Below, piece by piece: positions 1 through 5,136 of a DNA stretch of 5,179 bases. The DNA lies in NCBI GenBank assembly GCA_023426425.1, contig JAFAAT010000300.1, positions 1 through 5,179 on the forward strand. Direction: 5' to 3'. Source of the stretch: Bacteroidota bacterium (lineage in GTDB: Bacteria > Bacteroidota > Bacteroidia > Chitinophagales > Chitinophagaceae). Both the position numbers and the translations under genes were made by a program. The notes beneath the pieces are model-generated. The model saw nothing but the letters and a program-made list of their open reading frames with translations. It was not told where the DNA came from and searched no databases. Positions within the stretch are counted from its first letter, which is position 1; each line of letters starts with the position of its first letter.

Positions 1-10
1 TTCTTAATCG

Positions 11-44
11 CTGGTTAACCGGTTGCAAAGCCGGCGTTAACCAG
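11..44. repeat. Inverted repeat upstream of the first gene's promoter
   Basis: The arm CTGGTTAACCGG (11-22) pairs with CCGG (31-34) and TTAACCAG (37-44), giving 12 bp with a two-base bulge (CG, 35-36) around the 8-base loop 23-30. It ends about 10 bp before the TTG of the putative promoter. There is no T-run on either side, so a simple intrinsic terminator is unlikely. It could be an operator or activator site for the secreted-protein gene at 140, or the 3' hairpin of a gene left of the window. The dyad is seen directly; its role is inferred. Confidence 0.55.
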
Positions 45-54
45 GTCAAAATAG

Positions 55-85
55 TTGCACCATCTCCGCCGCGGGTGAATCTTTG
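55..85 (+). promoter_or_regulatory. Bacteroidota-type promoter for the 187-aa secreted protein
   Basis: A TTG at 55-57 lies 20 bp upstream of AATCTTTG at 78-85, which matches the Bacteroidota -7 consensus TAnnTTTG at every fixed position but the first. The spacing fits the family's TTG / TAnnTTTG arrangement. Transcription would begin around 90-93, giving a leader of roughly 50 nt. The motif and spacing are seen directly; activity is inferred. Confidence 0.6.
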
Positions 86-97
86 CATCATCAAACG

Positions 98-139
98 AAA
101 CAAAAACTAAAACAACTCAAAAACACAAAAACAAAACAA
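98..139 (+). promoter_or_regulatory. A-rich, G-free translation leader without Shine-Dalgarno
   Basis: The 42 bases before the ATG at 140 contain no G and only two T (108 and 117); the rest is A and C. There is no GGAGG-like site. Bacteroidota ribosomes make little use of Shine-Dalgarno pairing and favour A-rich, unstructured upstream regions, so this leader supports ATG 140 as the true start and suggests strong translation. A TTG-initiated extension in the same frame from 83 would encode a lysine/glutamine-rich stretch ahead of a perfect signal peptide and would overlap the promoter, so it is rejected. Confidence 0.6.
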
Positions 140-703
140 ATGAAAAAGATCATCATCATCGCAGCAGCTTTCATCGGATTCACTACAGCAGCTAAAGCAC
201 AGAACACTCAAAACGCTTCTGCCAACGCGAGCCAGACTGTACAGCTCCAACTGAGCAACGCGCTGGAAATCTCTTTCGTATCAAACAATAACGCTACAGG
301 ATCTACGGTGAGCCTGCCTTTCTCTACAGTAGCACATTATGCTAACGGTGTAGAAAGCACTGAGCAGGAACTGAAGGTTCGCTCTAACAAGAACTTTACT
401 GTCACTGTAAGGACTCACCAGCCGAACTTCACCTTCTCTAATGGTGGTTCTGTTTCTTCTTCTAACATGCCTGTATCTGTTCTTGGCATTGCACTTACTG
501 ACAACAACACTGGCGGTCAAGCTGGACAGGGATTCTCCGGTACTGCTTACGTACCACTTTCCAGCAGTGCACAAAGCCTGATCACCAACGCAAGCAACGG
601 CGGCAACCAGACTTTCACTGTGAAGTATAAAGCAACCCCTGGTTTTGCTTACCCTGCTGGCACATACACCGCTGATGTAGTATATACTGCTACACAGCAA
701 TAA
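140..703 (+). CDS. Secreted beta-rich protein of unknown function (187 aa)
   Basis: The protein begins with a classic Sec signal peptide: MKK, then a hydrophobic stretch at residues 4-18, then AKA before Gln21, so signal peptidase I should cut after Ala20. The mature part (about 167 aa) has no cysteine, few charged residues and much Asn, Ser, Thr and Ala. Alternating hydrophobic residues suggest a beta-sandwich. It ends with a strand-like YPAGTYTADVVYTATQQ, similar in style to pilin-like, WxL-like or DUF4402-like surface proteins of Bacteroidota, but I cannot assign a family. There is no T9SS C-terminal domain and no lipobox Cys, so it probably stays in the periplasm or reaches the surface by another route. 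It appears to be a single-gene transcript: its own promoter at 55-85, an A-rich leader, and a terminator 28 bp after the stop. The gene is complete and coding status is firm; function is unknown. Confidence 0.92.
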   Translation: MKKIIIIAAAFIGFTTAAKAQNTQNASANASQTVQLQLSNALEISFVSNNNATGSTVSLPFSTVAHYANGVESTEQELKVRSNKNFTVTVRTHQPNFTFSNGGSVSSSNMPVSVLGIALTDNNTGGQAGQGFSGTAYVPLSSSAQSLITNASNGGNQTFTVKYKATPGFAYPAGTYTADVVYTATQQ

Positions 704-731
704 TCCCGGATCTTTTTCATCCTTATAAAGC

Positions 732-765
732 AGAAGAGCCCTTGCGAGGGGCTCTTTTCTTTTTT
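732..765 (+). terminator. Rho-independent terminator after the secreted-protein gene
   Basis: The stem AAGAGCCC (734-741) pairs with GGGCTCTT (749-756) around a 7-base loop, and a G-T and an A-T pair can extend it at the base. A T-rich run with one C interruption follows (757-765). It lies 28 bp after the TAA of the plus-strand gene. Read on the other strand the hairpin is followed only by CTGCTTTATAAGG, so it may stop transcripts of the convergent minus-strand gene less efficiently. No better terminator for that gene is visible. Confidence 0.9.
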
Positions 766-790
766 GATCGAACAATGTTGTTCTTTGGTC

Positions 791-3556
791 CTACCTGAGC
801 AGGGTGAGGTTTCCGGTATATTGTTCACCTGTATTGTTGGCAAAGCCTACCTCTATCAGGTAGACATATACACCCTGAGGTTGTTCCTGCCCATTGAAGC
901 GACCATCCCAACCTCTGCCATCAATGGACCTGGTTTCGAAGATCAGCTGGCCCCAGCGGTTGTAGATTGACATCCGGTAGCTTGTTACTCCGCGGGAGAG
1001 GTCCTGTCTCGGAAGGAAGTAGTCATTGATGCCATCGCCGTTGGGTGTAAACGAGTTTGGCACATCCAGGTAGCAGTCTTTGAAGACTTCTACGCTGTCA
1101 GTGGTTTCACAACCATTGAGGGTTACCGTAGATGTGTAAATTCCGGGATGGCGAACAGTGGTCATCCAGGAGGTGTCTCCATTGTTCCAGCGCCAGGAGG
1201 CCATTGGATTGGCCATATTAATATAGTCTGTGAGTACCCATGCTGGTCCGCCGGGGCACATACTGGTATCGTTGCCAAGATCCAGCTTTGGATATGGATG
1301 TATTGTCAGTAACTGGATAACGGAAGATTGCGGACAGCTTCTGTAGGTAGCCTGTATAGAGATCATGAAAGTACCTGCAGTGTCATAGGCCTGACTCATC
1401 ACATCAGTGTTAAGTCCTTTGACACCATTGCCCAAATCCCATTCGATGCTGCGGGTCGTAACAGTATCGTACAATGCAATGAACTGAATAAGGTTGCCTT
1501 CACAAAGAGTACTGTCAGAGAGATAGAAATTTACTGAAGTGATTGAATCCACCGTAATAGTCTGGTAGGAGGTATCGAGGCATCCTGAAATGTTCCCGAC
1601 AATCAGTCTTACCGTATATGCTCCCTGATTAAAGAAATAACGAACTGGTGCTATTGAGCTGTCTACGGTGCCATCTCCAAAATCCCAGGCGTAGAATACT
1701 GCATTTGCAGAAGAGTTGTTCGTGAAGGTAACCTGCTCGCCCTGACAGATAGTATCGTCGGAAACAGTGAAATCAGCAAATAAGTCATCAACAAAGACAC
1801 CATGATTAACTGTGTCTTTACAACCTGAAGAATCAGTTAGTATCAGCCTGATAGCAAATCCGCCAGGCGCAGCATAGGTGTGTACGATTGGATTACCAGT
1901 GCCAGTGCTGCCATCACCAAAATCCCACTCGAAAATCATCGCAGATTTTTGTCCATTATTGACCGCGCGGAGCTGCAGTTGTTTGCAGCCGACTACTGAA
2001 TCAGAAACCTGGTAGTCGAGGATACTTACGTCGATCAATCTTGTGACGGTATCCCTGCAGCCCAGGCTATCTTCTATTGCTAGCATCACACTGTAGCTTC
2101 CGCCGGAAGCAAACGTATGTACAGGATGCTGGGTATTGGAGGTATTTCCATCGCCAAAATCCCAGTGCCAGAAAACGATCGGGTAGTAACTGTAGGATGT
2201 ATCAATGAACTGACGTGTAGCGCAGCCCAGGGAGGAGTCGGTGAACCCCGCAATCAATAACGTTGCAAAAGTATCGACAGGGAGTACAAATGGAAAATTG
2301 TTCAACACCTGCCCTGGCTGTCCGGGTTCTGCGTGGTGGGCATCGGCGAGAGGAACCAGAGTACCGTTCAACCCACCAGCGATGTCCAGGGAACCGGAAG
2401 GAAGTGTAGCATTTGCAAACAGGATGACACCACCGCTTCCACCAGCGCCTGGTCCGTGATGTGCCGTCAGATAGTTATTACCGCCATTGCCACCATGGGC
2501 GCTAATGGGAGTGGTTCCAGCGAAGGAGGTTGCGTTAATAAGAACAGCACCGCCGCCGCCACCACCGCTTTGACCATCACCTCCCTGGTTCGGAGGGAAG
2601 CTATTCTGGTCTACACAATCGGCACCATTGGCAATGATAGAATCGGTACCCGCAATGGTGCCGGCACTGATGATAACGATTCCACCACCATTACCACCGG
2701 GATCAGTATCGAAGTTGTTTTCATGTCCGGCACCGCCGCCGCCGCCAAGGAATAACTTATTGGCTGCAGGTGTGTAGGAAAGCATTAAGCCACCAATGCC
2801 GCCTGTAGCCAGATTGGTATCACAACCTACCCATTGTCTTCCACCTTCACCACCTGTGCCGGCATTGCTTCCACCTCCGCCACCGGTATTCGTATTGTTG
2901 CCACCGCCACCACCGTTTGCCAGCTTGCCTCTTCCGCGTATGCGATCTGTTGAGACTTCAGCAATACCTTCACCTTTTTCTCCGCCATCGTTCGTTGGTG
3001 CCGGGTAGTAATAATCTGACAGATTGCAGGTGACTACCGTGCCGTTATTGATCTGTCCACCCCGGAAACCCTTCCCTGTAACGTCGATTTTATCATTCAG
3101 TGTCAGGGTACCGGAAACCAGCATCATAAACACACCGCCTTTAGTGCCGTCCCAGGCAAGTGCAGTATGCGGCTGGTTCACCACATAGTCGGTGAAAGAA
3201 GGAACTCTAACCACCTGAACGCGGCCATTGGGAATATTGTATTGGCGCTTTAGCTGATAATGTAGTTCCAGCACGTTGCCGGAAATATCCTTAATTGTAT
3301 TGAGCTCGTAATTACCTGCACCATTATAGGCGATTACATCACCAAAGGAAGGGCTGTTTGAACTGTCGATTACAGCACCTTTCATCTGGATGACTAGTAC
3401 GGTATCGCCGGGACTAAAATCTGCAGGATTGTCGACCAGGAGTCCATTGCTACAAAGCTGGTAGTCCAGGACGGCTGCATATTTATTGATGATAATTTCC
3501 TGAGCGGAGGATGAAAAGGCAAGGAAGAAGCCCAGGACTAGCAGAAGGCTGCGCAT
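791..3556 (-). CDS. T9SS-exported glycine-rich, multi-PKD surface protein (921 aa)
   Basis: Probable large adhesin or extracellular structural protein. A Sec signal peptide covers residues 1-18 (cut likely before Gln19). Residues about 20-170 form an N-terminal domain (DTVLVIQMKGA, GNYELNTI, VQVVRVPSF) of a kind I recall recurring in Bacteroidota glycine-rich surface proteins. Residues about 190-413 are extremely Gly-rich with repeated short beta-strand units. Four PKD domains follow with WDFGDG at 465, 544 and 624 and a degenerate WDLGNG at 706, each flanked by two cysteines 55-56 residues apart. An Ig-like domain (about 757-828, LGNDTSMC ... NGC) precedes the CHU_C / type-B sorting domain (828-921: PNSFTPNGDG at 833-842, YNRWGQ at 865-870, WDG at 883-885). 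This C-terminus directs export across the outer membrane by T9SS, probably with a PorP/SprF-like partner not present here. ATG at 3556 is chosen because it gives the signal peptide immediately. The gene is intact and monocistronic in appearance. The ligand is unknown. Confidence 0.95.
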   Translation of the reverse strand: MRSLLLVLGFFLAFSSSAQEIIINKYAAVLDYQLCSNGLLVDNPADFSPGDTVLVIQMKGAVIDSSNSPSFGDVIAYNGAGNYELNTIKDISGNVLELHYQLKRQYNIPNGRVQVVRVPSFTDYVVNQPHTALAWDGTKGGVFMMLVSGTLTLNDKIDVTGKGFRGGQINNGTVVTCNLSDYYYPAPTNDGGEKGEGIAEVSTDRIRGRGKLANGGGGGNNTNTGGGGGSNAGTGGEGGRQWVGCDTNLATGGIGGLMLSYTPAANKLFLGGGGGAGHENNFDTDPGGNGGGIVIISAGTIAGTDSIIANGADCVDQNSFPPNQGGDGQSGGGGGGAVLINATSFAGTTPISAHGGNGGNNYLTAHHGPGAGGSGGVILFANATLPSGSLDIAGGLNGTLVPLADAHHAEPGQPGQVLNNFPFVLPVDTFATLLIAGFTDSSLGCATRQFIDTSYSYYPIVFWHWDFGDGNTSNTQHPVHTFASGGSYSVMLAIEDSLGCRDTVTRLIDVSILDYQVSDSVVGCKQLQLRAVNNGQKSAMIFEWDFGDGSTGTGNPIVHTYAAPGGFAIRLILTDSSGCKDTVNHGVFVDDLFADFTVSDDTICQGEQVTFTNNSSANAVFYAWDFGDGTVDSSIAPVRYFFNQGAYTVRLIVGNISGCLDTSYQTITVDSITSVNFYLSDSTLCEGNLIQFIALYDTVTTRSIEWDLGNGVKGLNTDVMSQAYDTAGTFMISIQATYRSCPQSSVIQLLTIHPYPKLDLGNDTSMCPGGPAWVLTDYINMANPMASWRWNNGDTSWMTTVRHPGIYTSTVTLNGCETTDSVEVFKDCYLDVPNSFTPNGDGINDYFLPRQDLSRGVTSYRMSIYNRWGQLIFETRSIDGRGWDGRFNGQEQPQGVYVYLIEVGFANNTGEQYTGNLTLLR

Positions 3557-3714
3557 GAAGTTGAGTATTTGCAGGATAAAAATACAGTTAAAGAATTATT
3601 TAAATCATTGAGATGTCGTGGCTGATTGTCATTTTATTCAGACACACTCGTATATGAGACGTTGGATTAACTGTATTCGGTTGGAAATTTCAGATGTAGC
3701 CTGAGGGAGAGGTT
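3557..3714. other. Unique spacer between the multi-PKD gene and the repeat array
   Basis: These 158 bases are moderately AT-rich, hold the upstream region of the minus-strand gene, and show no coding frame, tRNA or strong hairpin. They share no obvious sequence with the array to the right. The array begins at the AAGTTACGCAGAGG block. Confidence 0.5.
3577..3584 (-). promoter_or_regulatory. Possible -7 box for the multi-PKD gene
   Basis: On the minus strand these bases read TATTTTTA, matching TAnnTTTG except for the last base, about 20 bp upstream of the ATG at 3556. No TTG is seen at the expected distance upstream, so only half of a promoter is supported. The leader between would be short and has no Shine-Dalgarno, as usual for Bacteroidota. 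Confidence 0.3.
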
Positions 3715-3758
3715 AAGTTACGCAGAGGACACAAAGGGGGCGCAGTGGACACGGAGGC
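3715..3758. repeat. CGCAGAGGACAC-type block, copy 1
   Basis: AAGTTA is followed by two related submotifs, CGCAGAGGACACAAAGG and CGCAGTGGACACGGAGGC. It opens composite copy A. Repeats of this kind (CGCAGAG-GACAC-type) are, from memory, scattered in intergenic DNA of several bacterial phyla and often give spurious reading frames. Confidence 0.75.
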
Positions 3759-3763
3759 GTGCT

Positions 3764-3781
3764 CCCCGGCTGAAGCCGGGG
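3764..3781. repeat. Palindrome 1 of copy A
   Basis: Perfect arms CCCCGGCT and AGCCGGGG are separated by GA. The inner core is GGCTGAAGCC (3768-3777). It is followed by a conserved GTGATGAGCG and a G-rich stretch that recur in copy B. Confidence 0.85.
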
Positions 3782-3824
3782 TGATGAGCGGTAGGGGGAG
3801 AATGCGGGAGGGTTTTTCTTTGGT

Positions 3825-3838
3825 TGGGCTAAAGCCCA
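3825..3838. repeat. Palindrome 2 of copy A
   Basis: TGGGCT and AGCCCA are separated by AA; the core GGCTAAAGCC is at 3827-3836. A T-rich stretch, GGTTTTTCTTTGG, precedes it and is conserved in copy B. Confidence 0.8.
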
Positions 3839-3858
3839 TTTCCCGTGAGATACTGTGT

Positions 3859-3878
3859 CCCCGGGCTGAAGCCCGGGG
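3859..3878. repeat. Palindrome 3 of copy A
   Basis: Perfect 9-bp arms CCCCGGGCT and AGCCCGGGG around GA, with core GGCTGAAGCC at 3864-3873. Its right arm overlaps the start of the first tandem unit of about 100 bp. It is the most GC-rich and symmetrical palindrome of the array. Confidence 0.87.
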
Positions 3879-4172
3879 CTATTAGAAAACTTAGGTTTCA
3901 ATAAACCGACGTTTGCTCCTCGGGCTAAAGCCGTCGGAGAAGAGGTTAGAAAAGTGGGAAGTTGTGAAGCCGGGGCTATTAGAAAACTTAGGTTTCAATA
4001 AAACGACGTTAGCTCCTCTGGCTAAAGCCGTCGGAGAAGAGGTTTGAAAAGTGGGAAGTTTGTGAAGGCCAGGGGCTAATGGACAAGTTAGGCTTCGATA
4101 AACCGTAGTTACCTCCTCGGGCTAAAGCCGTCGGAGATTGGGGTTAGAAAAGTGGGAAGTTTGTGAAGGCCA
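3875..4172. repeat. Three tandem units of 97-101 bp in copy A
   Basis: Units run 3875-3971, 3972-4071 and 4072-4172. Each starts GGGGCTA, has an AAACTTAGG- or AAGTTAGG-like stretch, an imperfect palindrome CTCC-nnn-GGCTAAAGCC-nnn-GGAG (3916-3939, 4013-4036, 4113-4136), then an AAGTGGGAAG stretch. Units 1 and 2 resemble each other closely (GGGGCTATTAGAAAACTTAG); unit 3 is a distinct subtype (GGGGCTAATGGA). Units are too long and too alike throughout to be CRISPR. Confidence 0.87.
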
Positions 4173-4189
4173 GGGACGAGTGAATAATA

Positions 4190-4310
4190 TCGAAATTCGA
4201 ATATCGAAATCCGAAACAAATTCAAAATTCAAAGCTCAAAATATCTAAAGATGTAGGGAGCGTCAGCCTGGTTGGGTAATGTCGAAATTCGAATAGCGAA
4301 ATCCGAAACA
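4190..4310. repeat. Pair of AT-rich 29-bp repeats in copy A
   Basis: The 29-mers at 4190-4218 and 4282-4310 begin TCGAAATTCGAAT and end CGAAATCCGAAACA; they differ at one base. Each contains the self-complementary ATTCGAAT. Between them lie AT-rich sequence and CGTCAGCCTG (4261-4270). AT-rich repeats of this style are, from memory, dispersed in many bacterial genomes. Confidence 0.75.
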
Positions 4311-4340
4311 AATCCTAAAGTGAAATCATTAAATTTCTAA

Positions 4341-4393
4341 ACTTCTTAGGCTCTTGTGGTAGGCGGTAGGCAACTGCTGTACGCGATTAGTAG
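4341..4393. repeat. 53-bp end block of copy A
   Basis: It contains CTTAGGCTCTTGTGGTAGG, a direct 7-bp doublet GGTAGGC-GGTAGGC, and ends GATTAGTAG just before the next AAGTTA. It differs from the copy B block (4918-4970) at one base, making it the best conserved block between the two copies. Confidence 0.75.
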
Positions 4394-4435
4394 AAGTTAC
4401 ACAGAGATACGCAGAGGAAGCAGAGGAAGCAGAGG
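4394..4435. repeat. CGCAGAGGACAC-type block, copy 2, with a 9-bp tandem repeat
   Basis: AAGTTA at 4394-4399 is followed by ACAGAGATAC and then the 9-mer GCAGAGGAA twice (4411-4419, 4420-4428) plus a partial third copy (4429-4435). The 9-mer expansion is absent from the other copies, showing local slippage within this block. Confidence 0.75.
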
Positions 4436-4442
4436 GGTGCTC

Positions 4443-4460
4443 CCCCGGCTGAAGCCGGGG
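4443..4460. repeat. Palindrome 1 of copy B
   Basis: Same 8-bp arms and GA centre as at 3764-3781, with core at 4447-4456 and the same downstream sequence (TGATGAGCG, then a G-rich run). Confidence 0.85.
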
Positions 4461-4502
4461 TGATGAGCGTAGGGGGAGAATGCGAGAGGGTTTTTCTTTG
4501 GT

Positions 4503-4516
4503 TGGGCTAAAGCCCA
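4503..4516. repeat. Palindrome 2 of copy B
   Basis: Identical arms TGGGCT / AGCCCA and AA centre; core at 4505-4514. The preceding T-rich stretch matches that of copy A. Confidence 0.8.
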
Positions 4517-4536
4517 TTACGAGTAGGAAACTGCGT

Positions 4537-4556
4537 CCCCGGGCTGAAGCCCGGGG
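4537..4556. repeat. Palindrome 3 of copy B
   Basis: Identical 20-bp palindrome to 3859-3878; core at 4542-4551. It is again fused to the start of the first tandem unit. Confidence 0.87.
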
Positions 4557-4750
4557 CTATAGAAAACTTAGGTTTCAATAAAACGGCGTTTGCTCCTCTG
4601 GCTAAAGCCGTCGGAGATGAGGTTAGACAGTCGGAAGTTTGTGAAGCCGGGGGCTAATGGATAAGTTAGGCTACGATAAACGCAGATTAGCTCCTCTGGC
4701 TAAAGCCGTCGGAGATTGGTGTTAGAAAAGTGGGAAGTTTGTGAAGGCCA
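4553..4750. repeat. Two tandem units of 97-101 bp in copy B
   Basis: Units run 4553-4649 and 4650-4750, with imperfect palindromes at 4593-4616 and 4691-4714. The first matches the subtype of copy A units 1 and 2; the second matches copy A unit 3. Copy B therefore lacks the extra middle unit. Confidence 0.87.
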
Positions 4751-4767
4751 GGGACGAGTGAATAATA

Positions 4768-4888
4768 TCGAAATTCGAATATCGAAATCCGAAACAAATT
4801 CAAAATTCAAAGCCCAAAATAATTAAAGATCCTGGGGGCGTCAGCCTGGTTGAGTAACGTCGAAATTCGAATAGCGAAATCCGAAACA
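4768..4888. repeat. Pair of AT-rich 29-bp repeats in copy B
   Basis: The 29-mers at 4768-4796 and 4860-4888 match those of copy A, with the same single difference between first and second member and the same 92-bp spacing. CGTCAGCCTG recurs between them at 4839-4848. Confidence 0.75.
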
Positions 4889-4917
4889 ATCCTAAAGTCA
4901 AGTCTTTAAATTTCTAA

Positions 4918-4970
4918 ACGTCTTAGGCTCTTGTGGTAGGCGGTAGGCAACTGCTGTACGCGATTAGTAG
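4918..4970. repeat. 53-bp end block of copy B
   Basis: Matches 4341-4393 at all but one position, including the GGTAGGC doublet. It ends exactly at the AAGTTA of the truncated third unit. Confidence 0.75.
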
Positions 4971-4994
4971 AAGTTATACAGTGGACACGGAGGC
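4971..4994. repeat. Truncated CGCAGAG-type block, copy 3
   Basis: AAGTTA is followed by the 16-mer CAGTGGACACGGAGGC (4979-4994), identical to 3743-3758 in copy A. It starts exactly where a third composite unit would be expected after copy B, but the first submotif is missing and none of the palindromes or tandem units follow. It looks like the start of a third unit that was truncated or deleted. Confidence 0.7.
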
Positions 4995-5024
4995 TCATGC
5001 GAGTATTCCTGTTCTGGTTTTGTT

Positions 5025-5057
5025 AAGTTACAGAGAGGACACGAAGGAGGCGCAGAG
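5025..5057. repeat. CGCAGAG-type block, copy 4
   Basis: AAGTTACAGAGAGGACAC, then GAAGGAGGCGCAGAG, aligns with 3715-3747 of copy A with a few differences. It marks the right edge of the recognisable array. It lies 54 bp after the start of the truncated copy 3, with unrelated sequence between. Confidence 0.7.
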
Positions 5058-5099
5058 ATTCTGTGTTAAAAACCAAGAGAAGTTTGAAAAAATGTTTTA

Positions 5100-5107
5100 T
5101 AATTTTG
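5100..5107 (+). promoter_or_regulatory. Possible -7 box near the right edge
   Basis: TAATTTTG is an exact TAnnTTTG match just outside the repeat array. The nearest upstream TTTG (5083-5086) is only 13 bp away, shorter than the usual spacing of about 20, so the promoter is half supported. A transcript would start near 5113 and run through the hairpin at 5137-5169. Confidence 0.35.
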
Positions 5108-5136
5108 CGTTACTAAGGCGGCATACGTCAGCCTGT

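Larger units (their letters stand above)
3715..4393. repeat. Composite non-coding repeat, copy A (679 bp)
   Basis: This is the first full copy of a mosaic unit. In order it holds: a CGCAGAGGACAC block (3715-3758), palindrome 1 (3764-3781), palindrome 2 (3825-3838), palindrome 3 (3859-3878), three tandem units of about 100 bp (3875-4172), two TCGAAATTCGAA-type repeats (4190-4218 and 4282-4310) and a 53-bp end block (4341-4393). The same order recurs at once in 4394-4970. Short frames on the minus strand translate to low-complexity text such as LCVLCVT and are not credible genes. The structure is REP/BIME-like; there is no transposase in the window. Confidence 0.88.
4394..4970. repeat. Composite non-coding repeat, copy B (577 bp)
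   Basis: This is a direct tandem copy of 3715-4393 with the same block order but only two of the roughly 100-bp units. Palindrome 1 is displaced by 679 bp relative to copy A, while the blocks after the tandem units are displaced by 577-578 bp; the difference is one missing unit. The last 53 bp (4918-4970) differ from copy A's end block at a single base. Other blocks show scattered substitutions and small indels, so the duplication is not brand new or the blocks are under different constraint. Confidence 0.88.

Noticed and set aside
83..139. TTG-initiated N-terminal extension of the secreted protein
   Set aside because: It would put 19 Lys/Gln/Thr-rich residues ahead of a canonical signal peptide, and its TTG lies within the -7 promoter box; ATG 140 fits better.
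281..775. 164-codon minus-strand frame opposite the secreted-protein gene
   Set aside because: It is antisense to a convincing signal-peptide gene, runs through the terminator hairpin and has an unnatural Cys/Arg-rich composition.
2333..2755. 140-codon plus-strand frame inside the glycine-rich gene
   Set aside because: It is a mirror of Gly codons (GGN read as Thr/Ala/Pro-rich antisense), with no start context, and the minus-strand frame has full domain support.
3713..3901. 62-codon minus-strand frame over the first palindromes
   Set aside because: It lies wholly in the repeat array, translates to low-complexity Pro/Ser/Leu/Cys text (LCVLCVT), has no leader or domain, and its counterpart in copy B differs in length alignment and composition. 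It is a typical false frame from CGCAGAG-type repeats.
4329..4517. 62-codon minus-strand frame in copy B
   Set aside because: Same reason: it spans the junction between the end block and the CGCAGAG block, and its sequence follows the DNA repeats (ASSASSAYLCVTS).
3875..4750. CRISPR-like array
   Set aside because: The repeated units are about 100 bp, similar along their whole length, with no unique spacers and no short constant repeat alternating with variable sequence. No cas genes are present.
3715..4970. Degenerate insertion sequence carrying a transposase
   Set aside because: No frame in either copy shows transposase motifs, and no terminal inverted repeats with target duplications bounding the whole unit are visible. 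The content is palindromes and short repeats only.
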